DNA from: Pseudomonadota bacterium | Lineage (GTDB): Bacteria; Pseudomonadota; Gammaproteobacteria; Burkholderiales; Burkholderiaceae | Reading direction: 5' to 3' | Assembly (NCBI GenBank): GCA_021783435.1 | Contig: JAJXUC010000067.1 | Span: 1 to 19,460, forward strand | DNA length: 19,460 nucleotides | In this document: piece by piece, positions 1 to 7,270 of the stretch | Layout: each line of letters starts with the position of its first letter | Position numbering within the stretch: the stretch's first letter is position 1 | Translations under genes and position numbers: made by a program | The notes under the pieces: generated by a model | What the model was told of the DNA's origin: nothing | The model's database searches: none | What the model saw: the letters and a program-made list of their open reading frames with translations, nothing else

Positions 1-23
1 CAAAAACTTGGAAACCTTGCAAT

Positions 24-44
24 CATTGGCTTGCAAGCCTAATG
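24..44. repeat. Inverted repeat next to the tRNA remnant
   Basis: The 12 bases at 28-39 (GGCTTGCAAGCC) form a perfect palindrome. The flanks CATT (24-27) and AATG (41-44) extend the symmetry with a single unpaired T at 40. The repeat ends about 6 bases before the tRNA-like sequence starts. In an integrated element this is where the element's own DNA would meet the att core, so it could be a recombinase- or regulator-binding site; that role is inference. It could also be chance. Confidence 0.35.
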
Positions 45-49
45 CAATT

Positions 50-98
50 CTGGCTACGAACCAAGGGGTCGTGGGTTCGAATCCTGCCGGGCGCACCA
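50..98 (+). pseudogene. 3' half of tRNA-Arg(ACG), probable att-site remnant
   Basis: The sequence carries an intact 7-base anticodon loop CTACGAA (54-60, anticodon ACG at 56-58), the 3' side of the anticodon stem (61-65), a T arm with stem 71-75 paired to 83-87 around TTCGAAT, the 3' acceptor strand CGGGCGC (88-94), discriminator A95 and encoded CCA (96-98). The 5' acceptor strand (expected GCGCCCG), D arm and a proper 5' anticodon stem are absent: bases 49-53 pair only partly with 61-65, and nothing upstream folds as a tRNA. Tyrosine recombinases often use the 3' half of tRNA genes as attB and leave such a partial copy at the far end of the inserted element. The tRNA identity is read from the sequence; the att interpretation is inferred. 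Confidence 0.75.
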
Positions 99-104
99 AT
101 CCAA

Positions 105-136
105 GGCTCAGATCTTTTTCGGATCTGGGCCTTTTT
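105..136 (+). terminator. Rho-independent terminator after the tRNA remnant
   Basis: A 10-bp stem, GGCTCAGATC (105-114) with GATCTGGGCC (122-131, one G-U pair), closes a loop TTTTTCG and is followed by TTTTT (132-136). It lies 6 bases after the CCA end, where a tRNA transcript would be terminated. Its survival suggests that everything from the tRNA 3' half rightwards is the original chromosome. Confidence 0.8.
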
Positions 137-233
137 CGTTTGCGCCGAGCCCACTTGACGCAAACGCCCGACGCCAGGTTTGCTCCATATTGCTTTCCGA
201 TGCATAGTCGTACATGCGACACAATGACCAGCC

Positions 234-1442
234 ATGACGCCTTCCATGACTTCCAGACTTCGCGCATCCAGTTTCGCCTTCCTCCTTGCCAGCAGCCTTG
301 TATGGACGGTGTTCATGCGCGCGGCGGAGGCCCTTCCCAGCCAGTCGGCGAGCCAGGCCGAAAAACGAGATGGGGCGGGTAGTGTCACGGTGGTGATCGG
401 CAGCGCCGCACCCTTGTCGGGCCCGCTTGCCGTGTACGGGGAGGACAACACCGATGGTGTGCGCATGGCCATCGACGATCTGAACAAGCAGGACATCGTG
501 ATCGGTGGCAAGAAGGTGATCTGGCGCATCGATGCCCAGGATGACCGCGCCGATCCCGTTCAGGCCGTGCGTGTCGCTCGGAAGTTCGTCGACGCGCATG
601 TCAACGGCGTAGTAGGGCATCTGGATTCCGCCAGCACCGCGGCCGCGGCGCCGATCTACTTCGAGGCCGGCATCCCCGAGATCACGCCTTCATCGAGCGA
701 TCCTGCGATTGCGCAGCAGGGTTTCAGCACTTTCTATCGCATCATCGCCAATGATGACGCGATAGGCGCCGGCGTCGCGCTGTATGCCGAGAAAGGATTG
801 AAGGCGAAGACCGCCGTCATCATCGATGATGGTGGCCTCTATGGGCGCAGCGTGGCGCATGCGTTTGAGCGCGTGGCTCGACAAGGCGGCTTGCAAATTC
901 TGGAGCGCGAAACGCTGGGCGCAAGCGGCGATACCGCCGACATGCTGGGCAGGATCAAGGCCGCGCATCCCGACGTCGTCTTCTTCGGCGGCATGGCGAT
1001 GCAGGCTGCCCCACTGCTGCGACAGATGCGCGAGATGGGAATCAAGGCGCATTTCCTGGGTGGCGACGGGATTTGTACGCCGGCGTTCAGCAAGCTGGCC
1101 GGGGCCGCGGCAGACTCGGACGTGATCTGTGCCGACGGAGGCGTGCCGGTGTCGAGAATGCCGGGCGGCGAAGCATGGAAGCAACGTTTCGTCGCGGAGT
1201 TCGGCGCGCATGTTTTTCAGCTGTATTCGCCTTATGCCTACGACGCCACCATGGTGCTGGCGCATGCCATGATGAAAGCTGACTCTACCGACCCCAGGGT
1301 CTACGCGCCTTTCATCCGTAATCTCGGCTACGACGGTGTGACCAAGACGGACATCCGCTTCAACCGCGACGGCGAACTTGTCGATCCCTCGATCACGATT
1401 TCGAGTTTTCCACAGGGACGCAAGACGGCAATCAGCCATTGA
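234..1442 (+). CDS. Branched-chain amino acid ABC transporter-type periplasmic binding protein
   Basis: This 402-residue protein resembles LivJ/LivK-type solute-binding proteins (type 1 periplasmic binding fold). A basic then hydrophobic N-terminus (about residues 5-33, ending near RAAEALPSQ) is a signal peptide, so it should act in the periplasm. The mature part opens with the family's typical IGSAAPLSGPLAVYGED segment; NGVVGHLDSASTAAAAPIY and GIPEITPSSSDP correspond to the first ligand-contact region, and TAVIIDDGGLYGRS to the inter-domain strand. The ligand cannot be told from sequence; amino acids, urea and other small molecules are all bound by this family. No permease or ATPase gene of a Liv system is nearby, so it is an orphan component here. 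ATG 246 is an alternative start; neither start has a convincing ribosome binding site. A perfect hairpin terminator follows at 1523-1554. Confidence 0.85.
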   Translation: MTPSMTSRLRASSFAFLLASSLVWTVFMRAAEALPSQSASQAEKRDGAGSVTVVIGSAAPLSGPLAVYGEDNTDGVRMAIDDLNKQDIVIGGKKVIWRIDAQDDRADPVQAVRVARKFVDAHVNGVVGHLDSASTAAAAPIYFEAGIPEITPSSSDPAIAQQGFSTFYRIIANDDAIGAGVALYAEKGLKAKTAVIIDDGGLYGRSVAHAFERVARQGGLQILERETLGASGDTADMLGRIKAAHPDVVFFGGMAMQAAPLLRQMREMGIKAHFLGGDGICTPAFSKLAGAAADSDVICADGGVPVSRMPGGEAWKQRFVAEFGAHVFQLYSPYAYDATMVLAHAMMKADSTDPRVYAPFIRNLGYDGVTKTDIRFNRDGELVDPSITISSFPQGRKTAISH

Positions 1443-1522
1443 TGCCGTGGCCTCCATGGCACCTCACAGGCTGTCGGCGTGATGCATTTTCACCTGCACG
1501 TGCGCAAAAAGGCGCAACGGAA

Positions 1523-1554
1523 AAAAACGGGAGTGCCATGGCACTCCCGTTTTT
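1523..1554. terminator. Bidirectional rho-independent terminator
   Basis: An uninterrupted palindrome: the arms of CGGGAGTGCC and GGCACTCCCG are joined by AT (1528-1549), with a run of A before it and TTTTT after it (1550-1554). It sits between the convergent binding-protein gene (+) and cytochrome c gene (-) and has the U-tract needed for termination in both directions. Confidence 0.85.
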
Positions 1555-1576
1555 GTTGTGGCTTCTGGAAAAAGAA

Positions 1577-1891
1577 TTACTTCTTCATGCTCAGAATCCA
1601 GGTCACCAGTTCCTTGGCTTCCGCCGGAGTGACTTGGGGGTTGGCAGGCATGGGGACCGGACCCCACACGCCGGACACGCCGTGCAGAACGGCATTCACC
1701 AGGGTGGCCTCCGCACCGGGCTTGCCGGCGTACTTGGCGGCCACGTCTTGATAGGAGGGGCCAACCAGCTTCTTGTCGACCGCGTGGCAAGCCAGGCAAT
1801 TCTTGGACTTGGCCAGGGCCATCATGTCGGCGGCGTAGGCTTGGGACACGGCGGCAACAGCCAGACCGACAGCAATCACAATCTTCTTCAT
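1577..1891 (-). CDS. Small class I cytochrome c (c551/c552 type)
   Basis: A 104-residue secreted haem protein. Residues 1-20 form a Sec signal peptide ending AYA before ADMM. The haem-binding motif CLACH has Cys32, Cys35 and His36, and Met81 in the VPMPAN segment is the likely sixth iron ligand. The mature length of about 84 residues and the C-terminal helix (EAKELVTWIL) fit the periplasmic c551/c552 family, which carries single electrons between respiratory complexes and terminal oxidases or reductases. The start is chosen because it gives a clean signal peptide and has GGAG about 8 bases upstream; the reading frame continues further upstream but without family-like sequence. The electron partner is unknown. 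It is transcribed convergently with the binding-protein gene and shares its terminator. Confidence 0.9.
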   Translation of the reverse strand: MKKIVIAVGLAVAAVSQAYAADMMALAKSKNCLACHAVDKKLVGPSYQDVAAKYAGKPGAEATLVNAVLHGVSGVWGPVPMPANPQVTPAEAKELVTWILSMKK

Positions 1892-2057
1892 TCCAGATCT
1901 CCAAGGTTGAGCGAAGCTATACGCTATAACGCGACCGCATGCGCACGGTTGACACGCTCTGCATGTAAGGCGCAACAGCAGCAGAATGCTAACCGACGAG
2001 GTTGTCGATACGTGTAATAAACGGTTGAATTTTGATTTGAATAGAGGGAGAGTGGCG

Positions 2058-2297
2058 ATGTGGGTCCTGATTGTTGCAATCGTGCTACTGGGTTTGAAGC
2101 TGGCCGGGATTGGTCCGTTCGCCACCTTGTCGTGGTGGTGGATCGGCGTGCCTCTGGCCATCGCGTTCCTGTGGTGGGAAATCGTCGACCCGATGTTCGC
2201 CATCTCGAAAAAGCGGGCGATGCGCGAGATGGACGCCCGCAAGCAGGAACGCAATGAACGCTCGCGCAAGTTCCTCGGCATGCGCACGCGCAAATGA
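2058..2297 (+). CDS. Small Trp-rich membrane protein
   Basis: A 79-residue protein with two closely spaced hydrophobic segments at about residues 1-16 (MWVLIVAIVLLGLKLA) and 23-43, the second containing the run SWWWIGVPLAIAFLWW. A strongly charged tail follows (KKRAMREMDARKQERNERS). It matches what I recall as the 'small Trp-rich protein' family of Burkholderiales, which has no established function. The start is set at 2058 because GGGAGAG lies about 6-10 bases upstream and translation then begins directly with the membrane segment; a longer frame from 1986 lacks these supports. It is divergent from the cytochrome c gene and ends about 30 bases before the glycine riboswitch. A membrane hairpin with a cytoplasmic charged tail is inferred from the charge distribution. 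Confidence 0.8.
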   Translation: MWVLIVAIVLLGLKLAGIGPFATLSWWWIGVPLAIAFLWWEIVDPMFAISKKRAMREMDARKQERNERSRKFLGMRTRK

Positions 2298-2324
2298 GCC
2301 GGGTGGAATGCGATAAACTGCGCC

Positions 2325-2542
2325 GCGTCAGGAGAGAGTTGAAAGGCGTCGAGCCTTTCGGCCGCCGAAGGCGTAAACCCGCTCGATGCAAGGGTGTACC
2401 GCTCAGGCAAAAGGACTGACGCAACCCTTACGGGTCAACCTCACTGGAGAGCGGTACGCGCATCGGCGCCGTACCCACCGAAGGGGCAAGCCGCAGTGCC
2501 GATGGCGCCCGGTCAATCTCTCAGGTACCAAGGACAGCGGGG
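2325..2542 (+). promoter_or_regulatory. Tandem glycine riboswitch (gcvT element)
   Basis: Two glycine aptamers follow each other in the gcvT leader. Aptamer 1 spans 2325-2422: P1 arms GCGTCA and TGACGC, GGAGAG at 2331-2336, GCCGCCGAAGGCGTAAAC around 2361-2378, and CTCAGGCAAAAGGACTGA at 2403-2418. Aptamer 2 spans about 2439-2542: GGAGAG at 2446-2451, CCACCGAAGGGGCAAGC around 2475-2491, and TCAGGTACCAAGGACAG at 2521-2537, closed by an imperfect P1 (2439-2446 with 2535-2542). The linker 2423-2438 can fold ACCC-TTAC-GGGT. These conserved blocks are diagnostic of the class. In bacteria the element usually turns on glycine cleavage genes when glycine is plentiful, which fits the gcvTHP genes that follow. 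The direction of control here is inferred. Confidence 0.95.
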
Positions 2543-2547
2543 CGTCG

Positions 2548-2568
2548 TCACCAGGACTGCCCTGGTGA
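2548..2568 (+). promoter_or_regulatory. Hairpin between riboswitch and gcvT, possible expression platform
   Basis: A perfect 8-bp stem TCACCAGG / CCTGGTGA closes the 5-base loop ACTGC, six bases after aptamer 2 and 12 bases before the first possible gcvT start. No U-tract follows (AATTTCC), so it is a poor intrinsic terminator. It may instead compete with aptamer P1 or affect ribosome access. Confidence 0.45.
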
Positions 2569-2580
2569 ATTTCCGCCCAC

Positions 2581-3756
2581 ATGGAGTTCCGCGTGTCCGT
2601 GCCTGCCGAGTCTGTCCTGCTTCAAACCCCGCTGTTCATGGTGCATCAGCTGCTGGGCGCCAAGATGGTCCCTTTCGCGGGATACGTCATGCCGGTGCAA
2701 TACCCGGCCGGCATCATGGCCGAACACCGCCACACGCGTGCAGCGGCCAGTTTGTTCGATGTCTCGCACATGGGTCAGATCCGCATCACGGGTTCCGATG
2801 CGGCGGCCGCCCTCGAAAGCCTGATCCCGATCGACGTGGCGGGCCTGGCTTTGGGCCGCCAAAGGTACGGCTATTTCACCGACGATGCCGGTGGCATCCT
2901 GGATGATCTGATGCTGACCCACCGCCCGCGTGCGGATGGGCATGGAAGCGAGTATTTCCTGATCGTCAACGCGGCGTGCAAAACGCAGGATCTGGCCTGG
3001 ATGCGAGAACGCATCGGCTCCCGCTGCAGTATCGAGGCGATGCCCGATCAGGCGCTGCTGGCTTTGCAGGGCCCCGCTGCCGTGGCGGTCCTGCAGACGC
3101 TGCTGCCAGGCGTGGACAAGCTGCGGTTCATGGACGCCGCGTGGTTCGTGCTTCCCCCGGCCATCGGACGGCATCCGATCTTCGCCAGCCGCAGCGGCTA
3201 TACCGGGGAAGACGGGGTGGAGATTTCCGTGCATGCATGGGATGCCGAGCCCCTGGCGCGAGCCTTGCTCGAACTGCCCGGCGTGTTGCCGGCCGGTCTC
3301 GGCGCGCGCGACAGCCTGCGTCTGGAGGCCGGGCTTTGCCTCTATGGGCATGACATGGACACCCACACCACGCCCGTGGAAGCCAGCCTGCAGTGGGCCA
3401 TGCAGAAGGTGCGCCGCAGCGCCGGCGCGCGCGCCGGCGGTTTTCCGGGAGCGGAAAAAATCCTTGCTCAGCTTGACGCCCCCGCGCGCGTGGCGCGCAG
3501 GCGCGTCGGCCTCGTCGCCGAGGAACGCGTGCCGGTGCGCGAAGGTGCCGAGCTTGTGGATGCTGCAGGCCGCGTCATCGGCCGCGTCACCAGCGGCAGC
3601 CTCACGCCCACGGCGAACATGCCGATCGCCATGGCTTATGTCGAAACCGTGGCGTCCGACCCCGGCACGCGGCTGTTCGGGATGGTGCGCGGCAAGCAAG
3701 TTCCCATGCGGGTCAGCCCTATGCCCTTCGTGCCGCAGCGCTACGTGCGCGACTGA
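2581..3756 (+). CDS. gcvT: Glycine cleavage system T protein (aminomethyltransferase)
   Basis: GcvT takes the aminomethyl group bound to the lipoyl arm of H protein and passes it to tetrahydrofolate, releasing ammonia and giving 5,10-methylene-THF in the cytoplasm. The protein (391 residues, slightly longer than the usual 360-375) shows family hallmarks in order: LLQTPLFMVHQLLGAKMVPF near the N-terminus, MPVQYPAGIMAEH (residues 37-49), SLFDVSHMGQ (57-66), the folate-site region DDAGGILDDLMLT (101-113), SRSGYTGEDGVEI, LGARDSLRLEAGLCLYGHDM, and a C-terminal barrel domain with GRVTSGSLTPTANMPIAMAYV. The start is uncertain: ATG 2581 has no clear ribosome binding site, whereas GTG 2593 has TGGAG six bases upstream and gives an N-terminus closer to the family. 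It lies under glycine riboswitch control and 50 bases before gcvH. Confidence 0.95.
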   Translation: MEFRVSVPAESVLLQTPLFMVHQLLGAKMVPFAGYVMPVQYPAGIMAEHRHTRAAASLFDVSHMGQIRITGSDAAAALESLIPIDVAGLALGRQRYGYFTDDAGGILDDLMLTHRPRADGHGSEYFLIVNAACKTQDLAWMRERIGSRCSIEAMPDQALLALQGPAAVAVLQTLLPGVDKLRFMDAAWFVLPPAIGRHPIFASRSGYTGEDGVEISVHAWDAEPLARALLELPGVLPAGLGARDSLRLEAGLCLYGHDMDTHTTPVEASLQWAMQKVRRSAGARAGGFPGAEKILAQLDAPARVARRRVGLVAEERVPVREGAELVDAAGRVIGRVTSGSLTPTANMPIAMAYVETVASDPGTRLFGMVRGKQVPMRVSPMPFVPQRYVRD

Positions 3757-3806
3757 ACCGCAGTCCTGCCTTTTCCTTCTTCCCTTTGATCGCACTGGAG
3801 TTCACC

Positions 3807-4181
3807 ATGACCCTCAAATTCACGCCTGACCACGAATGGGTTCGCCTCGAAGCCGACGGCACCGTCACCGTGGGGATCACCGCGCATGCGCAGGATGCCC
3901 TGGGCGATGTGGTGTTCGTCGAATTGCCCGCCGTCGGCAAGACCTTCGCGGCGAAGGACGCGGCCGGCGTGGTCGAGTCCGTGAAAGCCGCGGCGGATGT
4001 GTATGTGCCCGTCTCCGGCGAAATCATTGGCAGCAACGACGCGCTGGTGGCCGATCCTTCGCTGGCCAACACCGATCCGCAGGGAGCCGGCTGGTTTTTC
4101 AAGATGCGCCCCAGCAACCCCGCGCAGATCGACGCCTTGCTGGACCAGGCCGCCTACGACCGCCTGCTGCAGGGCGCCTGA
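3807..4181 (+). CDS. gcvH: Glycine cleavage system H protein (lipoyl carrier)
   Basis: This small lipoylated protein carries the aminomethyl intermediate between the P, T and L proteins. The 124 residues match the family length. FTPDHEWVRLEADGTVTVGI opens the fold, LGDVVFVELPAVGK follows, and GVVESVKAAADVY holds the lipoyl-attachment Lys60. The C-terminus (GAGWFFKMRPSNPAQIDALL) is typical. ATG 3807 is chosen because CTGGAG lies six bases upstream and the protein then begins MTLKF; a start seven codons earlier has no such support. It is the second gene of the gcvTHP unit. The dihydrolipoamide dehydrogenase (L protein) is not in the window and is probably shared with other complexes. Confidence 0.97.
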   Translation: MTLKFTPDHEWVRLEADGTVTVGITAHAQDALGDVVFVELPAVGKTFAAKDAAGVVESVKAAADVYVPVSGEIIGSNDALVADPSLANTDPQGAGWFFKMRPSNPAQIDALLDQAAYDRLLQGA

Positions 4182-4226
4182 GCCAGCAGGCCCGATGCCC
4201 GCGCACCGTCTGCGGATGCAGACCGC

Positions 4227-7169
4227 TTGCATGGGCCGCTTTCCACAACGATGTCCGCCATGTTGATGCAAACCGAACCCACCTTGACCGAACTGGAAGA
4301 CGCGCGCGCCTTCCAGCGCCGCCACATCGGCCCGAGCGCGGCCGAGCAGGCGCACATGCTGCACGCGCTGGGCCAGCCCGATCTGGACGCCCTGATGCGC
4401 GATGTCATCCCCGCGGGCATCCGCCGCCGCAGCAGTTTCAGCCTGCCGGCTGCCGCGGACGAGTCCCAGGCCCTGGCCGAACTGCGTTGCATCGCCGCGC
4501 AAAACCGCGTGATGCGCAGTTTCATCGGCCAGGGCTATGCCAATGCCCATATGCCGGGCGTGATTCAGCGCAACGTGCTGGAGAACCCGGCCTGGTACAC
4601 CGCCTACACGCCCTATCAGCCCGAGATCAGCCAGGGCCGCCTGGAGGCGCTGATCAACTTCCAGACCATGGTGACGGACCTCACGGCGCTGGACGTGGCC
4701 AACGCGTCCATGCTGGACGAGGCCACTGCGGCGGCCGAGGCCATGACGCTCGCCCTGCGCGCAGGCAAGAGCGCAAGCCGCAGCATCTTCGTGGCCGACG
4801 ATGTGCTGCCGCAAACCCTCGAAGTCATCCGCACCCGCGCCGCGCCGATCGGCGTGCAGGTCGTGGTGGGGCCGGCGGTTCAGGCCGTGCAGGCGGAGCA
4901 TTTCGCTGTGCTGCTGCAATACCCCGGCGTGGACGGCGGCGTCCACGACCACCGGGCGCTGATTGCCGGGGTCAAGGCACGTGGCGGGCTGGTCATCATG
5001 GCGGCGGACATCCTGGCGCTCACCTTGCTGGTGCCGCCCGGCGAACTGGGGGCCGACATCGCGGTGGGCAATACCCAGCGCTTCGGCCTGCCCCTGGGCT
5101 TCGGCGGGCCGCACGCGGCCTATATGGCGGTGCGCGACGCGCTCAAGCGCCAGATGCCGGGACGTCTGGTCGGCGTGAGCGTGGACGCCCACGGCCAGCC
5201 GGCCTATCGCCTGGCGCTGCAGACCCGCGAGCAGCATATCCGGCGCGAAAAGGCCACCAGCAATATCTGCACCGCACAAGTTCTGCCCGCCGTACTCGCC
5301 AGCATGTACGCGGTGTATCACGGACCGCAGGGCCTGCGCCGCATTGCTCGGCGCGTGCATGCCTACGCCGCCATTCTGGCCGATGCCTTGCGGGCACAGG
5401 GCTGGGAGCTGCAGCATGCCCAGTTCTTCGATACCCTGACCGTGCTGAGCGGCGCGCACACGGCGCGGCTGCACGCCGCGGCCGTGGATGCCGGCATCAA
5501 CTTGCGCCATGTGGATGCCGGCCGCGTGGGCGTCACCCTGGATGAAACCGTCAGCCGTGACGATCTGCTGGCCTTGCTCGGTGTCTTTGCCGCCGCGCGC
5601 GGGGCGTCCAAGGCCGAGGGCAGCGCATTCGACGCGTATGCCAAGGGCGTGTCGCTCCGCTATCCGGCCGAACTCGGGCGCACCAGCGGGTTCCTCACCC
5701 ATCCCGTGTTCCACCGCTATCACAGTGAAACCGAAATGCTGCGCTACCTGCGCCGCCTGGCGGACCGGGACATCGCCCTCGACCGGGCCATGATCCCGCT
5801 GGGTTCGTGCACCATGAAGCTCAACGCCACGAGCGAGATGGTTCCGATCACCTGGCCCGAATTCGCCACCATCCACCCCTACGCCCCGGCCGACCAGACC
5901 CGCGGTTATGCGCGCATGGCTGCCGATCTGGAGCAATGGCTGGCGCAAGCCACCGGCTATGACGCGGTCAGCCTGCAGCCCAACGCCGGCTCGCAGGGTG
6001 AATACGCCGGCCTGCTGGCGATCCACGCATGGCATGCGAGCCGCGGCGACGCGCAGCGCGACGTGTGCCTGATCCCGTCTTCAGCGCACGGCACCAACCC
6101 GGCCTCGGCGCAGATGGCCGGCATGCAGGTGGTTGTGGTGGCTTGCGATGCGCAGGGCAGCGTGGACCTGGACGACTTGCGCGCCAAGGCGGCCCAGCAT
6201 ACCGACCGGCTGGCCGCGTGCATGATCACCTATCCATCGACTCACGGCGTGTTCGAGCCGCGCGTGCGCGAGATCTGCGACGTCGTGCATGCGCACGGCG
6301 GCCAGGTCTACGTGGATGGCGCCAATATGAACGCCATGGTTGGCCTGGCCAGTCCGCCGGAGTTCGGTGCCGACGTGTCGCACCTGAACCTGCACAAGAC
6401 GTTCTGCATCCCCCACGGTGGCGGTGGTCCGGGCGTCGGACCGGTGGCCGTGCGCGCGCATCTCGCCCCCTTCCTTCCGGGCCACGCCGCCAGCGGCCAG
6501 GCCGGAGGTCCGGTCGGCGCGGTCAGCGCCGCCGCACTGGGCAACGCTTCGGTGCTGCCGATCACCTGGATGTACATCCGCATGATGGGCGCGGACGGCC
6601 TCACGGCGGCCAGTGCCGTGTCCATCCTGAGCGCCAACTACCTGGCCAAGCGCCTGGCGCCGCACTACCCGGTGCTGTACACGGGCGAAGGCGGTTTCGT
6701 GGCGCACGAGTGCATTCTGGATCTGCGCGGCCTGAAGGACGCGAGCGGCATCAGCAACGAAGATGTCGCCAAGCGCCTGATGGACTACGGCTTCCATGCG
6801 CCGACCATGAGTTTCCCGGTTCCGGGCACGCTGATGATCGAGCCGACCGAGAGCGAATCCCTGGCCGAGCTGGACCGTTTCATCGAGGCCATGACCGCCA
6901 TTCGCGCCGAGATCGGGCAGGTGGAACGGGGAAGCTGGCCACGCGAGGACAACCCGCTCAAGGCGGCGCCGTTCACGGCCGCTGCTCTGCTGGGCACGGA
7001 CTGGCCTCATGCCTACAGCCGCGAGCAGGCGGCCTTTCCGGTTCCCGCGCTGCGCGCGCACAAGTACTGGGTTCCCGCCGGACGCATCGACAACGTCTGG
7101 GGCGACCGCAACCTGCAATGCGCTTGCATTCCGGTGGCCGCGTATGCGCAGGAACCTGAGATCGCCTGA
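4227..7169 (+). CDS. gcvP: Glycine dehydrogenase (decarboxylating), P protein
   Basis: GcvP is the pyridoxal-phosphate enzyme that decarboxylates glycine and loads the remaining aminomethyl group onto lipoyl-GcvH. At 980 residues it is the fused single-chain form, with N- and C-terminal halves each resembling an aminotransferase. The N-terminus carries the family signature FQRRHIGPS. The C-terminal half holds [46 protein letters not shown], and the cofactor site [16 protein letters not shown], where Lys724 (counted from the first ATG) should form the Schiff base. The start is uncertain: ATG 4227, 4251 and 4260 are in frame and none has a strong ribosome binding site; 4251 would remove eight unconserved residues. 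It lies 45 bases after gcvH. The following 100 bases contain two GC-rich hairpins but no T-tract. Confidence 0.97.
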   Translation: MHGPLSTTMSAMLMQTEPTLTELEDARAFQRRHIGPSAAEQAHMLHALGQPDLDALMRDVIPAGIRRRSSFSLPAAADESQALAELRCIAAQNRVMRSFIGQGYANAHMPGVIQRNVLENPAWYTAYTPYQPEISQGRLEALINFQTMVTDLTALDVANASMLDEATAAAEAMTLALRAGKSASRSIFVADDVLPQTLEVIRTRAAPIGVQVVVGPAVQAVQAEHFAVLLQYPGVDGGVHDHRALIAGVKARGGLVIMAADILALTLLVPPGELGADIAVGNTQRFGLPLGFGGPHAAYMAVRDALKRQMPGRLVGVSVDAHGQPAYRLALQTREQHIRREKATSNICTAQVLPAVLASMYAVYHGPQGLRRIARRVHAYAAILADALRAQGWELQHAQFFDTLTVLSGAHTARLHAAAVDAGINLRHVDAGRVGVTLDETVSRDDLLALLGVFAAARGASKAEGSAFDAYAKGVSLRYPAELGRTSGFLTHPVFHRYHSETEMLRYLRRLADRDIALDRAMIPLGSCTMKLNATSEMVPITWPEFATIHPYAPADQTRGYARMAADLEQWLAQATGYDAVSLQPNAGSQGEYAGLLAIHAWHASRGDAQRDVCLIPSSAHGTNPASAQMAGMQVVVVACDAQGSVDLDDLRAKAAQHTDRLAACMITYPSTHGVFEPRVREICDVVHAHGGQVYVDGANMNAMVGLASPPEFGADVSHLNLHKTFCIPHGGGGPGVGPVAVRAHLAPFLPGHAASGQAGGPVGAVSAAALGNASVLPITWMYIRMMGADGLTAASAVSILSANYLAKRLAPHYPVLYTGEGGFVAHECILDLRGLKDASGISNEDVAKRLMDYGFHAPTMSFPVPGTLMIEPTESESLAELDRFIEAMTAIRAEIGQVERGSWPREDNPLKAAPFTAAALLGTDWPHAYSREQAAFPVPALRAHKYWVPAGRIDNVWGDRNLQCACIPVAAYAQEPEIA

Positions 7170-7191
7170 GCGCGCGAGGGTCGTTCCAGTC

Positions 7192-7249
7192 CGCGACGCG
7201 GGGTGAATCGCGTCGCGGCAAGCAACGCCCTAGCGGAGCAGGCTCCGCT
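7192..7249. terminator. GC-rich hairpins between convergent gcvP and TRAP genes
   Basis: Two perfect stems lie in the 101-base convergent gap. CGCGACGCG (7192-7200) pairs with CGCGTCGCG (7209-7217) around an 8-base loop, and AGCGGAG (7232-7238) pairs with CTCCGCT (7243-7249) around CAGG. Neither has a T-tract on either strand, so they would be weak or factor-dependent transcript ends rather than classic intrinsic terminators. Confidence 0.4.
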
Positions 7250-7270
7250 GCGTCCCATGCGGCTGGCGTC

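Noticed and set aside
1..98. A tRNA gene interrupted by a group I intron
   Set aside because: The whole seven-base anticodon loop is present on the 3' side together with part of the 5' stem; an intron in the loop would split the loop itself. No intron core could be recognised in the few bases available.
8..382. A 124-codon + strand frame through the tRNA remnant
   Set aside because: It reads through a tRNA fragment and terminator; the familiar-looking 'GRIRTHDPLVRS' peptide on the opposite strand is a known artefact of translating tRNA sequence.
1892..2057. Promoters for the cytochrome c and Trp-rich genes (TTGACA at 1949-1954; TATAGC-like hexamers near 1920-1928)
   Set aside because: No pair of -35 and -10 hexamers has acceptable spacing on either strand, so no specific promoter is called.
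3836..5545. A 569-codon + strand frame overlapping gcvH and gcvP
   Set aside because: It is an out-of-frame reading of both genes, very rich in Arg, Gly and Pro, and crosses the gene boundary.
3741..6035. A 764-codon open frame on the - strand, antisense to gcvH and gcvP
   Set aside because: It is a shadow of strongly conserved genes; the product is low-complexity His/Gly/Gln/Arg-rich sequence without recognisable motifs.
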